Below, piece after piece: positions 53,900 to 63,415 of a stretch of 64,000 nt of DNA. Position 1 is the stretch's first letter, and every line of letters begins with the position of its first letter. The notes under the pieces were generated by a model. It did no database searches. It had not been told where the DNA came from and was given only the letters and a program-made list of their open reading frames with translations. Made by a program: the position numbers and the translations under genes. The DNA is taken from contig CAWEYR010000013.1 in NCBI GenBank assembly GCA_963813345.1, positions 1 to 64,000 on the forward strand, given 5' to 3'. This stretch comes from CAWDDA01 sp963813345. GTDB taxonomy: Bacteria; Acidobacteriota; Blastocatellia; RBC074.

Positions 53900-56332
53900 A
53901 TGGCTCAAGACCCTTCGATTCATACCCCGTCAAGCCCGAAACGCATGGTCGAGCCGTCCGATCCAGTTCTCAGGGAACTCGCACGTCAGCTGAAGCAAAG
54001 CCGATCAGATGCGTCGCAGCTCGAAGAAGCCGTACGCGAGCTGACGACTGCCGTCAATGAGCAAGAGAGGAAGATCTCTCAGCTTACGGAGACCATTAAT
54101 GAAAAGGATCGTCACATCGAGGCGATTTATGCCAGCGGTTCCTGGAAGGCGGGCAAAGCGCTTAAAGGCATCCTCTATTTGCCATGGATGGCAATCGTCT
54201 TTCTTGGAAACGGATTAGCCCGGCTCGCTGACGTGGTTTTCAAACGTTCGCGGACATCGGTGAAGCTGAAGCGCGCGCTCAATCGTGGCTGGACCCTCAA
54301 CACCAGATTCCTCAGGCTGACTTTTCAGTTTGCATCCTCTGGCCGTCGTTCAATCACATTCAACGCAGGAGTCCAGTTCAGGCTGGCAGATGGAGTTGGA
54401 AGAGAGAGAGGAAGTGTCCTCTCGACGCTGCGAGAGTCGATCCCGGCGGCAAAGACCTACGACATCTTTTGTCTGCCGATTATTGATTGGAATTTTCGTT
54501 TTCAACGACCACAACAACTGCTATCACGCTTTGCCTCGCGCGGGCATCGAGTCTTTTACGTTGGAACTGAGTTTCACGCATCCGGACGTGACATCCTGTT
54601 CGAAACAATCAGCGATCGTATTTATGGCCTTCAATTGCCCGGACCTGAGAATCTCAGCCTTTATCAGGATGCAATTCCTGAAGACGTTATTCTCGAATGG
54701 GTGCGCGCGCTCGACAATCTTCGCCACGAAGTCGGCGCCTGGGACGTCGTTTGCATTGTGCAACTTCCGTTCTGGGCTCCGCTGGCCACGTATGCTCAGG
54801 AGAAGTGGGGCTGGCGGATAATCTACGATTGTCTCGACGAGCACGCGGGTTTTGACACAAATGACGCGCGGATGGTCGGGCAGGAAGAATCGCTGATTCG
54901 CTCGAGCGATTTGGTGGTGGCGACAGCACGTATGCTTCTTGAAAAGGCTTCGATGATCACGGACAAGTTGCTGCTTCTGCCCAACGCTGCGGATTACGCG
55001 CACTTCGGAACACATCCGGAACAATTGATTCCAGCCGGGCTTCGCGGTCCGGTAATAGGATACTACGGCGCCATTTCGAACTGGTTTGATCTCGAGATGG
55101 TGAGGCGAGCAGCCACAGAGCGGCCTGATTGGCATTTTGTTCTTGTAGGTGACACATTCGGAACCGACCAGCATTCGCTTTCGAGTTTGAGGTCGCTTCG
55201 CAACGTCCATCTTGCGGGTGAGCAACCGTACAGCAAGCTTCCCGCATACCTCTACCGCTTCGATGTGGCCTGCATTCCCTTCATCAGGAACTCTCTGACA
55301 GAAGCAACAAATCCCGTGAAGTTCTATGAGTATCTGAGCGCGGGAAAGCCGGTCGTTGCGGTGACATTGCCTGAGCTGGAGCCTTTCCGCGAGCATTTCT
55401 ATGCGGTCGATTCTCGAACCGCCTTTGTGCCACAGCTCGAGGCAGCGCTCCGCGAAAATTCTCCGGAGCGCGAAGAAAAGAGACGCGTTTTTGCGCGAGA
55501 GCAGACATGGGATTCAAGGTGCAACCTGCTCAGTGCTGAGATCGACAAACTCTTTCACCGCGCGGCGATCATCATTGTGAGCTATCAGAATCCTGAATAC
55601 CTGAGGCTCTGTCTTGAGAGTATCTGGGAGAAGACGTCCTATCCGAACTATGAAGTGATCGTGGTCGACAACAACTCAACCGACGATGTCAAAAGCTACC
55701 TCGAAGAGACGGCAAAGAGTGAGAAGCGTCTGCGCGTCATCTTCAACGACACTAACCTCGGCTTCGCCCGGGCGAACAACGTCGGAATTGCGGCGGCAAT
55801 AACAGCCGGATGCGAATATCTGATCCTGCTCAACAACGATACTATCGTCACGTCAGGGTGGCTGCCCAAACTGATTCACTATCTTGACGACAAGCAAATC
55901 GGGCTTGTCGGACCGGTAACAAACTCGATTGGCAATGAGGCGCGGATTCTCGTTGACTACTCCGGCCGCGAAGGGATTGAGGAATTCGCTCAGCGGTACA
56001 CGCACGAGCGGAGCACGCGGTCATTTGATATTCCGGTGCTTGCAATGTTTTGCCTCGGAATGCGACGAGAGATATTCGACGAGATAGGACCTCTTGATGA
56101 ACAATTTGGGGTCGGGATGTTCGAGGATGACGATTATTCAGAGCGCGTCAATCGGGCAGGATATCGCATCGTGTGCGCTGAAGACATTTTTGTTCATCAC
56201 TGGGGTGGTGCCTCGTTCGGGAAGCTCGAGGATTCCGAGTACAGGCGCATCTTTGACGAGAACCGGCGCCGCTTCGAGGAGAAGTGGGGCGAGACCTGGA
56301 AGCCGCACCGCTACCGGCCAGGGATTACGTGA
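53900..56332 (+). CDS. fused glycosyltransferase: GT4/WcaI-like plus GT2
   Basis: An intact 810-residue protein. Residues about 25-75 are a coiled coil (LEEAVRELTTAVNEQERKIS). Residues about 190-560 are a GT-B glycosyltransferase: DWNFRFQRPQQLLSRFASRG, VIGYYGAISNWFDLEMV, NPVKFYEYLSAGKPVVA. Residues about 565-790 are a GT-A (GT2) unit: IIIVSYQNPEYLRLCLES, VVDNNSTDD, LLNNDTIVTSGWL, FEDDDYSERVNRAGYRI. So it may add two sugars in sequence to a surface polysaccharide. Relatives of each half are typical of O-antigen and exopolysaccharide clusters. It is cytoplasmic, possibly membrane-associated through residues 90-120. Confidence 0.9.
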   Translation: MAQDPSIHTPSSPKRMVEPSDPVLRELARQLKQSRSDASQLEEAVRELTTAVNEQERKISQLTETINEKDRHIEAIYASGSWKAGKALKGILYLPWMAIVFLGNGLARLADVVFKRSRTSVKLKRALNRGWTLNTRFLRLTFQFASSGRRSITFNAGVQFRLADGVGRERGSVLSTLRESIPAAKTYDIFCLPIIDWNFRFQRPQQLLSRFASRGHRVFYVGTEFHASGRDILFETISDRIYGLQLPGPENLSLYQDAIPEDVILEWVRALDNLRHEVGAWDVVCIVQLPFWAPLATYAQEKWGWRIIYDCLDEHAGFDTNDARMVGQEESLIRSSDLVVATARMLLEKASMITDKLLLLPNAADYAHFGTHPEQLIPAGLRGPVIGYYGAISNWFDLEMVRRAATERPDWHFVLVGDTFGTDQHSLSSLRSLRNVHLAGEQPYSKLPAYLYRFDVACIPFIRNSLTEATNPVKFYEYLSAGKPVVAVTLPELEPFREHFYAVDSRTAFVPQLEAALRENSPEREEKRRVFAREQTWDSRCNLLSAEIDKLFHRAAIIIVSYQNPEYLRLCLESIWEKTSYPNYEVIVVDNNSTDDVKSYLEETAKSEKRLRVIFNDTNLGFARANNVGIAAAITAGCEYLILLNNDTIVTSGWLPKLIHYLDDKQIGLVGPVTNSIGNEARILVDYSGREGIEEFAQRYTHERSTRSFDIPVLAMFCLGMRREIFDEIGPLDEQFGVGMFEDDDYSERVNRAGYRIVCAEDIFVHHWGGASFGKLEDSEYRRIFDENRRRFEEKWGETWKPHRYRPGIT

Positions 56333-56347
56333 CGAGAAAAAAAGGGG

Positions 56348-56590
56348 CGCCGTACGCCGGAGGCGTACAAAGATCGTAGCCAGGGGTTGAGTCTTCGAAA
56401 CCCCTGGTTGCAATTGTGAGTAAGATTGCATCCCGGAGGGATGCGAGAGAGACGGATCCGGTGAGACGTGTCGTCTTCCTCGCATCCCTCCGGGATGCAC
56501 CTCGTCAATGGAAACGATCCAGGGGTTTCGAAGACTCAACCCCTGGCTACGTTCTCGTACCGCTCCGCGGTACTTGCGCTCCCAGGGGAG
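56348..56590. repeat. nested inverted repeats with 32-base perfect arms
   Basis: The outer stem is GTAGCCAGGGGTTGAGTCTT then CGAAACCCCTGG (56376-56407), matched by CCAGGGGTTTCGAAGACTCA then ACCCCTGGCTAC (56519-56550). The inner stem is GCATCCCGGAGGGATGCGAG (56427-56446) with CTCGCATCCCTCCGGGATGC (56479-56498). Weaker outer flanks (CGCCGTACGCCGGAGGCGTAC; GTACCGCTCCGCGGTAC) continue the pattern. This is a fifth module type, unrelated in sequence to families A-D. Confidence 0.92.
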
Positions 56591-56598
56591 ATACTCTT

Positions 56599-58284
56599 AT
56601 GAAGACAACGATGCTTGGCGACGTCTTCGATCATTACCAGAATATGATGCAGATCGCCCGCGCGATCCGTATCGTGTCGCACCAGCTTGGGGTCAGTCGC
56701 CCGCGCGTTCTGGAGCTGTCGCGTTTCAAGACAAACCTGGTCGAGTATCTGCCGGAAGCCGAGGTGGAGCGTTATGCTACGCACGATGCCAATGAGCAGC
56801 CTTGCCTTTCTTCTCCAGTGCTTCTTCCCTTTGACGATCGTTCCTTCGATGTGAGTTTTGTAACCGATTCTTATGAGCACATCGAGCAGGAACAACGTCC
56901 TGAAATCGTGAAGGAGATGTTGCGTGTGACGTCATCGCTCGCGCTTGTAGCGACCCCGGTTGATGAACACATAGTCACGCGCCTGGATAAAGTCATCTTT
57001 GACTTTATCTGGAGTAAGTATGCGAAGCCATTCGAGCCTTTGAGACAACACAATGTCTATGGGCTTGAGCCGTTAGATCGGGTGATCGAAACCATTCGCT
57101 CGCAGGGAGCCGATCGCGTCGTACCTCTTCCCGGCAATTTCGTCTACCGGCTTGTTCACCAGATACTGATTTTCTTTGATCTTCAGTTCGATCATCCAAG
57201 GCCGGAGTTTTTTCAGTCGTTCAATCGGATATACAACGAGAGACTCGGGCAGTTTGACTACAAGGAACCCTGCTACCGCTACCTGATCGTAATGCCTCTC
57301 GATCAGAAGATCGATCTCGATGCATTCGAAGAAGAGATGAAGTCAGAGCCAGAGGTACCTGAGTCCGTGCGAAGCACGGAAGGAGCGCTTATCCAGGAGT
57401 TCCGTGCAATCGACTCGAGGATGAGCGATGAAGTGCGATCACTCGTTAATGAGAACGCGCGGCTCCGCCAAGATCTCGATTCCGCCGAGGAGGTGACAGC
57501 GTCTTTGCGTGCGGTCATCGAGTATATGGGTGGAGGTGGCGAGCGGCAGGACGCTGTGGCGCAGTTGACACCTTTCCTCCTCAAGCACTTTGAGACTTTT
57601 GGCCAGTCTCCTTACCTGCTTGGCATGTGCAACATCTGTGGAAACTTCACTGCGTTCTTCTGTGGCGACAAATCGCACTACAGAGAATCGCTGCGCTGCG
57701 CTGAATGCAAGACAACGAGTCGTAACCGTTCGATCGCATCTGGGTTGCTGCGTGCAGTTCGAGAGTGGTCTGGTCAGGCTCCGAGAAGTATTGCCGATTT
57801 TCGCTGGCTTTCACCGAGCCAAAAGTTTCGGGTGTTCGATGTACAGAACTCCTTCTACACAGCGGAGTATGCATACCCGATTCCGGATCTGCTGAGCCAA
57901 AGTGGCAGGATCGAAGTCGATCTCCTCGGTGACCGCAATATCACGAGGTTGTCTTTTGCCGAAGACACCTTTGACGTTGTTATTACGAGTGATCTCATGG
58001 AACGCATAGAGAATGACACTGCTGCCCATGCCGAGATTCGCCGCGTGTTGAAGCCCGGCGGCGTTTACCTTTTCACGGCTTCGCATTCGCGAACCGATCA
58101 AGCGAACATACTCCCTCAATCCGGCCACCGCGATGCGCATGGGCGCTACAGAATTTACGGAAAGGAACTCGATGACGCGCTCGCGGCGCTCGGTTTCTCG
58201 GTCGAGTATTCCAGGGACAATCATCCGGAAATTGGAATAATGGACACGGAGCTCTTTTATCGCCGGCTAACAGGAAAAGAATGA
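56599..58284 (+). CDS. double methyltransferase with central coiled coil and zinc-binding insert
   Basis: About 561 residues from the ATG at 56599, chosen because AGGGGAG lies upstream and the longer frame only reads through repeats. Residues about 1-130 look like a SAM-methyltransferase half with a weak first motif (RPRVLELSRFKTNLVEYL; DDRSFDVSFVTDSYEHIE). Residues about 300-360 are helical (IQEFRAIDSRMSDEVRSL). A CxxC...CxxC cluster follows (MCNICGNFTAFFCGD, RCAECKTTSRNR). The last third is a standard methyltransferase (LSFAEDTFDVVITSDLMERI; EIRRVLKPGGVYLFTAS). It is placed between the glycosyltransferase and an aldo/keto reductase (4-base overlap). Polysaccharide methylation is inferred. 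Confidence 0.82.
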   Translation: MKTTMLGDVFDHYQNMMQIARAIRIVSHQLGVSRPRVLELSRFKTNLVEYLPEAEVERYATHDANEQPCLSSPVLLPFDDRSFDVSFVTDSYEHIEQEQRPEIVKEMLRVTSSLALVATPVDEHIVTRLDKVIFDFIWSKYAKPFEPLRQHNVYGLEPLDRVIETIRSQGADRVVPLPGNFVYRLVHQILIFFDLQFDHPRPEFFQSFNRIYNERLGQFDYKEPCYRYLIVMPLDQKIDLDAFEEEMKSEPEVPESVRSTEGALIQEFRAIDSRMSDEVRSLVNENARLRQDLDSAEEVTASLRAVIEYMGGGGERQDAVAQLTPFLLKHFETFGQSPYLLGMCNICGNFTAFFCGDKSHYRESLRCAECKTTSRNRSIASGLLRAVREWSGQAPRSIADFRWLSPSQKFRVFDVQNSFYTAEYAYPIPDLLSQSGRIEVDLLGDRNITRLSFAEDTFDVVITSDLMERIENDTAAHAEIRRVLKPGGVYLFTASHSRTDQANILPQSGHRDAHGRYRIYGKELDDALAALGFSVEYSRDNHPEIGIMDTELFYRRLTGKE

Positions 58285-59290
58285 AGAATAGACGACTTGG
58301 TGCAAATGGTCCTCAGATTCCCGCTATTGGTCTCGGTTGCATGGGAATGTCCCAGTCCTATGGAATGACGAACGATGCTGAATCGATAGCTACTATTCGG
58401 CGGGCACTTGATCTTGGCGTAACACATCTCGACACGTCGGACTATTACGGCGAGGGAAGCAACGAGTTGCTCGTAAGCGAGGGCATCAAAGGCCGAAGAC
58501 AGGAAGCGTTCGTGGCGACCAAGTTCGGTCTCGTATACGATTCCGAGCGGAAGGTTCGTGTCAATGGACGTCCCGAGTACGTCCGAGCGGCTTGTGACGC
58601 CAGCCTTCAAAGACTCGGTACGGATGTCATCGATCTTTACTATCTTCATCGTGTTGATCCTGACGTGCCGATCGAAGAGACAGTCGGCGCGATGGCAAGG
58701 CTTGTCGATGCAGGCAAAGTAAGGCTCCTCGGGCTTTCCGAGGCTTCACCCGCGACGCTTGAACGCGCACAGGCGTACATCCGATTGCTGCCCTTCAGAG
58801 CGAATACTCGCTTTGGACGCGAGATGTCGAGACAGAGATTCTGTCCGCGTGCCGCCGTCTCGGAATCGGCTTTGTGGCTTTCAGCCCGCTCGGGCGCGGG
58901 TTTCTGACTGGTCGCGTACGGAGCGTAGACCAACTGACGGCTGGTGATGCGCGGAGAACTCTTCCGAGGTTCGCCCCGGTTAATATCGATCAGAATCTCG
59001 CACTCATGCGCAAGCTCGAAGCGGTCTCGCTCAATCTCAATCGGCCTCTTTCGCAGCTCGCGCTCGCATGGGTGCTCGCCCAGGGTGATGACATTTTCAC
59101 AATTCCGGGAACGAAACGGCGAGGCTATCTGACCGAGAATCTCGGCGCTCTCGATTTCGAGTTGACAGCCCAGCTGCTCGAGGAGCTGGACCGGATTGCG
59201 CCTCCAGGCGTAGCCGTCGGCGAGAGGTATCAGGAAGACGCAATGAAGCTGATAGATCGTCAATCATCGCCGACGGAGCCAGAGCGATGA
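58281..59290 (+). CDS. aldo/keto reductase (frameshifted)
   Basis: About 336 residues. The ATG overlaps the preceding stop (ATGA). AKR features: TIM-barrel start GLGCMGMSQSYG, catalytic HLDTSDYYGEGSNELLV (Asp, Tyr), VATKFGLVY (Lys) and YYLHRVDPDVPIEE (His); later FVAFSPLGRGFLTGRV, IPGTKRRGYLTENLGAL. The frame changes near 58775 (ATLERAQA | ALQSEYSLWTRDVE). It is an NADPH-dependent reductase of the AKR11/13 type. Its 3' end overlaps the convergent methyltransferase gene by about 27 bases. Confidence 0.9.
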
Positions 59291-60387
59291 AGCTCCCCGC
59301 CAGTTCTCTTCTACAAGAAAGGCGAGCGCCTCTCTCATTTCTTTCTGATGTTTCACGAGCATGGAATGGCTCGCAAAAAGGACTTCGAACTCTGGATTGA
59401 ACATCAGAAATGCAAGCAGCAGGTATTGTTCATTCCAGAAGATTCTTCTTATCGATAACCCATTCCCGCGGATACTCGAACGGAAGAAAGATGTCGTGAA
59501 AGTGGACGATCACTCCGGGCTTGAGTCGCGGGAGAACTTTGAGTACCAGGAAGTTGACATCGGAGCCGATCCGGGAGACGTGCGTGCTGTCTACAAAGAG
59601 AAAGTCGCCTGGCTCAAGCGCATCGAAGATCTCGAGTGGTGCATTCTGTGCTGGAATGGCGTGCATAGCAGCCAGACGGTGCGTTTGAGCGCTGAGGAAT
59701 TCAGGTGGGAATGGCTCGATGCACGTAATTTTTCCGCTGCCATTGAGCTCTATCGCGTTAAGGGCAACAAGGGTCGAATATCCGCATCCGACTTCGATGA
59801 TGTGTCCCGGTTGAAAATGGCGGATCATCGAGTGGTAGATTGACGCATCGATCGGATTGTATGCCGGATTTGTCCAATCGTACCGGTCAGGACTTGCGTT
59901 TCGCGGAACGTTGCGGACTCGACTCCATTTCGGGAGCAAACCTCGCAATCTGCGAAAGAAGGTCCAATTGCTGAGCAGTCGAGAGAGCGAAGGCATCATC
60001 AAATCGCGACTGCCAGACTTCGTCTCCCAATGCCTGGCAGTTGGGAACTGGACTGTAGAAGCCAACGGGCAGGATGTGAATTCCCATTCGCTCTGAAACG
60101 TCGAAGAGCTCGGTCCAGGTCTTTCCGTCGCGAAAGCCGATGCGGGAGGCTGGTATCAGAAGCGTCCCGAGCATATTGATCAGGTCTTCATCCTTGAGGT
60201 TGCGCTCAAGCGAAGCGGTCAGTCCATCGCAGTTCTCGACGAATGCCGACAGAAAGTGCTTCCAGCCCGATTCCTGGTTTTCACCGCTGATAAGCGACTT
60301 GAAGAGCGATTCCGCAGAGACTGTCTCCTGCGGCCTGGATTTGACTCGTTGCCTGATACGGGCAACTATCGACGACTTCGAAAGCAT
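59264..60387 (-). CDS. class I SAM-dependent methyltransferase of the polysaccharide type (frameshifted)
   Basis: About 374 residues. The middle section is highly typical: GIHILPVGFYSPVPNCQALG, then AYNPIDASIYHSMIRHFQPG, SAM motif IIEVGCGYSTLVALNA, ITCIEPFPPEF, DFLFVDSTHVSRIGSDVNFL and PRLKPGVIVHFHDIFLPFEY. The C-terminus in a new frame reads NEQYLLLAFLMFNPEFEVL then WRGASSLWLRR, ending at 59264. Frame changes lie near 59930, 59432 and 59375. Relatives sit in capsule and O-antigen clusters. The N-terminal 110 residues are extra to the family and helical. The possible ATG at 60387 shares bases with the divergent DUF5522 ATG. Confidence 0.86.
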
Positions 60388-60589
60388 GCCAGACCTGAGA
60401 GTGAACGAAGACTTCTACTGGGAAGAAGACCGCATGGTCTTCACCGCCCGGTATCACCTGATGCGCGGATCATGCTGCGGTTCCGGTTGCCGGCATTGCC
60501 CGTACGAACCGCGATGGACTGCAGGGTCGACCTCGATTGCGGAAAAGAGGGCGGACAACAAGAGTCCCGAAAAGAGTCCTGAGGGTTGA
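60386..60589 (+). CDS. DUF5522 family small cysteine-rich protein
   Basis: 67 residues. The N-terminal 45 match the DUF5522 pattern: NEDFYWEEDRMVFTARYHLM then RGSCCGSGCRHCPYEP, with five cysteines in the CCGSGCRHC cluster that could bind a metal. The function is unknown in all organisms. It starts in the palindrome GCATGC that also holds the start of the minus-strand methyltransferase, with only a weak ribosome binding site. The last 20 residues are variable. Confidence 0.82.
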   Translation: MPDLRVNEDFYWEEDRMVFTARYHLMRGSCCGSGCRHCPYEPRWTAGSTSIAEKRADNKSPEKSPEG

Positions 60590-60597
60590 GAGCGATT

Positions 60598-61137
60598 TTA
60601 GTGGGATTGACCAGCGCCGTTGAGCCCGGTTGAAGTTTGATTGTGTTTACTGCAGGCGCCGCGCAGAGCCTGGTCGACCTTTGGTTCAATCGTTGCTTCA
60701 GGTTGACCGTAGACAATTGCGAGTTCGCTGATCACCAGGTAGCGCGCACGATCGAGCATCCGTTTTTCTCGAAATGAAAGCGGCTTCAGTTGATTGAGGT
60801 AGGTCAGCGTCTTGAGAACTTCGGCGACCAGAAAGACATCTCCGCTGCGCATGCGGTCAGAGAACTCGCGAAAACGGTTTTTCCATTCCGATGGAGGGGT
60901 GGAGAAATCCTGACCGAGTGTCACAAGCAAGGTCTGGCATTCATCATTGGCGATCGGGCGGCGCAGCCCGATCTCATCTGCATTCCGCGTCGGAACCATT
61001 ACGAGCGAATTATTGAATCGCAATCGCAACAGGTAAAACTCATCCTTCTTCCCCCCGATATCACGAGCCTCTATCTGCTCGACTATCGCGACACCGTGAT
61101 TCGGATAGACAACTTTTTGCCCTATCTTGAAGACCAC
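60598..61137 (-). CDS. carD: CarD family transcriptional regulator
   Basis: 179 residues from the GTG at 61137, chosen because AAGGAGG lies five bases upstream; the frame to 61191 would put that site inside the gene. The N-terminal RNA polymerase-interacting Tudor-like domain is FKIGQKVVYPNHGVAIVEQI and FYLLRLRFNNSLVMVP. The C-terminal helical DNA-binding domain includes WKNRFREFSDRMRSGDVFLV and AEVLKTLTYLNQLKPLSFRE then KRMLDRARYLVISEL. CarD/CdnL proteins stabilise open promoter complexes, often at rRNA promoters. The last 25 residues are not conserved. Confidence 0.92.
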   Translation of the reverse strand: MVFKIGQKVVYPNHGVAIVEQIEARDIGGKKDEFYLLRLRFNNSLVMVPTRNADEIGLRRPIANDECQTLLVTLGQDFSTPPSEWKNRFREFSDRMRSGDVFLVAEVLKTLTYLNQLKPLSFREKRMLDRARYLVISELAIVYGQPEATIEPKVDQALRGACSKHNQTSTGLNGAGQSH

Positions 61138-61262
61138 ACCGTCCTCCTTTTGGGCTTTTTGACTGACGACGGTTGGCCGGAAGCGGCCCAAAGAGAATCG
61201 ACTGAAAAAAGTCTAGCACCGCGTTACAAAGAGCGTCAAGAAAGGGAGATTCAGCGAGACAT

Positions 61263-61316
61263 ATTTGGAGTGCGGCGTCCGGGCTGGGAGCGCCGGCAGC
61301 CGGCGCTCCCAGGCAT
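61263..61316. repeat. family D end joined to a family C palindrome
   Basis: ATTTGGAGTGCGGCGTCCGG is the start of family D; it passes into GGGAGCGCCGGCAGCCGGCG then CTCCCAGG, a perfect family C-type stem. It lies between the CarD and cohesin-like genes. Confidence 0.85.
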
Positions 61317-61318
61317 GG

Positions 61319-62522
61319 CTACTTAATCTCGACGGTGACAATGTTGGCAGGTTTGCCGTCTACAATCACAGAAAGGTTCGTTATGCCTGCGCTCGAAAGG
61401 GTGCGGGGCAACGGTCCGAGGTTCACCTGGTCCTCGCCCACATAGTAACCTTGAGGACCAGCATAGTCTGTCGTGATCGCTCGTCCCGCGAGTGACGCCT
61501 GGATAGCTGAGAGTCCCGTATTGAATCGAAAACCCGTGCCGAACAAGACCAGAAATACCTGATCCGTATCAGGGCCGAGGTCAATTGCCCTGGTGATGTA
61601 TTTTGTGCCATCCCATGTTGCAATTGGCTCCTCTGAAATCAGCGCTCCACTCCTGTATCGATAGGCCGCGCCAGCGGGCGCGCCAATTCCATTCGAGTTC
61701 ACCGTGAAGAATGCAGGAGAGACCGATGAGACGCTTATGTTGCCGGTTGATATCGACACCATCGCTTGCAACTACCGTCACCGTAGCCGGACCAGTGCTC
61801 GTTCCCTCCGGGACCACGAAGTTTACCTGGGACGGACCCGCGTAAAAGAGCGGAGCCGCTCGTTCGACGCCTGCACCGTCCCTGACGCGAACGTGTGTAC
61901 CGCCAAGTTGTAATGGCAGCGGAATTGTCGACGCTCCTGCTTCGCCCGTAGCGAGATGAAGAGCGAATGCCGAGACTATTGACAAAGGCGCGACCGGCTG
62001 ACCAGGCAGATAACTGGCTGATGAGACGATCGTGGCGGTTCGCGTGAACGTAATGCTCCCTGAAACGAAAGCAAGACTGGACAAGGGAATCGCGGTTGCA
62101 TCTGCCTTTACCACCTGCCGCGCCAACGGAAGATCGCCAAATGTGATGCTGGTCGACGGTGCCAGCCCTTCCGCAAGCGCGTGAAAGGTGAGTGCAGCAA
62201 GTCGGACGCGACCCGCCGCAATGCTTTGACCAATGGGCATGCTGACAACGATCCCGAGGTGCCCATTCGCCCTCTGCGAAGAATTCACAATAAGACTCGA
62301 TCCGGAAGGTGCGCCAGGTGCGAGTGCCGCTCCAATAAGGACGAGCTCAGCTGGATCGAAGTTGATACTCGCACCAAAAGTGTTTTCGTCCCCTCGAGCA
62401 TCAACTTCGATGAATACTGTTCCCTGGGAGTTTCTTTCGATAGATGCGTTGGCCGCAAGTATGGCGCGATCCTGAAATACGGGCGATACGAACAATAAGA
62501 AATGAACGAGAAGAAGTGACAC
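61319..62522 (-). CDS. exported cohesin-like / TIGR03437 domain protein (frameshifted)
   Basis: About 400 residues. The signal peptide is MSLLLVHFLLFVSPVFQ. Residues about 25-155 are a cohesin-like beta-sandwich (GTVFIEVDARGDENTFGASI then NFDPAELVLIGA; GRVRLAALTFHALAEG). The TIGR03437-type C-terminal domain follows: VSSASYLPGQPVAPLSIVSA, LGGTHVRVRDGAGVERAAPL, a frame change near 61755, then VSPAFFTVNSNGIGAPAGAA, AIDLGPDTDQVFLVLFGTGF and VIVDGKPANIVTVEIK. It is the same domain as in the gene at 1-794. It is likely a cell-surface protein. Confidence 0.88.
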
Positions 62523-62617
62523 TTCAGACCCCTGATACAGAAAGTAGTGGTAAGGAGAGCTTAGACTACCACAAATTGTGGTCGTTGCAGCTGAGGATTT
62601 TGGTGATCCAGGGAATG

Positions 62618-63403
62618 TCAGACAGAGTTTTCGACGCGTGTGCCTTGTCGAAAGCCGTTATTGCGGGCTACGCGGTCCCGAGCCCACGAGATGCAGAGCC
62701 AAAGCGCGCAGGACGCGACGATTCCAAGCGAGATCCACTTGCCGTAGAGTCCCTCAGGGGACCAGACCTCGGTAGCTGCGTGCCACTCTTCGCTGCGCAC
62801 GCCAAAGACGCCGGCCTCGGCAAATTCATGGAAGGAGTAGAGTGCAATCTGACAGAGGAAGAGAATCAGGAAGACGGTGGTCACCTGAAAGAATCTCTTC
62901 ATGTTGATAAGGTGGCTGAACCGGGCCCATGCCACTGCGAGAATAGAAGCGCCGACAAGGCCAAGAATTGCGCCAGTCAGGTACTCGCCATGGACCTGAG
63001 TCAGCATGAGAGCAGTCTCCATTCCTTCACGGGTGATCATAAGGAGCGCAAAGAGGAAGACGCCGAGAAAGGCGATCCAACGTGGTCGATTTGTGGACGC
63101 GCGATCGATTTTTGAATGAACGTGCTCGCGCAGCCGCGGGGCGAGGCGGCGCATTTGAACGATCAAAGTGGCGACAAGGACAATGGCGACGAGTCCGAGC
63201 ACTCCTTCCCAGAGAGCCTGGTTGACGCCCTGACGAAGAACCCAGCTAAGTGCAAGGCTGGCAGCGATGGAGGCGACGATGGCGGAGTAGACGGCGGAGA
63301 GAAGCCATTTCTGATTGGTTTTTTTAAGATAGGCAAAGATGATGGCAACGATGAGGAAGGCTTCAAAACCCTCTCTCAGGACGATAATAAAGGCCTCAAG
63401 CAT
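62618..63403 (-). CDS. FTR1 family iron permease
   Basis: An intact 261-residue protein with seven predicted TM segments. The two iron-translocation motifs are REGFEAFLIVAIIFAYL (helix 1) and MITREGMETALML (helix 4), both of the REGxE type. An acidic HEFAEAGVFG segment lies between later helices. It imports ferric iron after oxidation of Fe(II). No oxidase or EfeO/EfeB gene is seen nearby. The gene for the DUF3108 protein ends just upstream on the same strand. Confidence 0.93.
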   Translation of the reverse strand: MLEAFIIVLREGFEAFLIVAIIFAYLKKTNQKWLLSAVYSAIVASIAASLALSWVLRQGVNQALWEGVLGLVAIVLVATLIVQMRRLAPRLREHVHSKIDRASTNRPRWIAFLGVFLFALLMITREGMETALMLTQVHGEYLTGAILGLVGASILAVAWARFSHLINMKRFFQVTTVFLILFLCQIALYSFHEFAEAGVFGVRSEEWHAATEVWSPEGLYGKWISLGIVASCALWLCISWARDRVARNNGFRQGTRVENSV

Positions 63404-63415
63404 AGCGAGAGCATT

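Noticed and set aside
53490..53933. 147-codon minus-strand ORF upstream of the TonB receptor
   Set aside because: Most of it is the translated family C repeat and the antisense of the glycosyltransferase start; no domain is seen.
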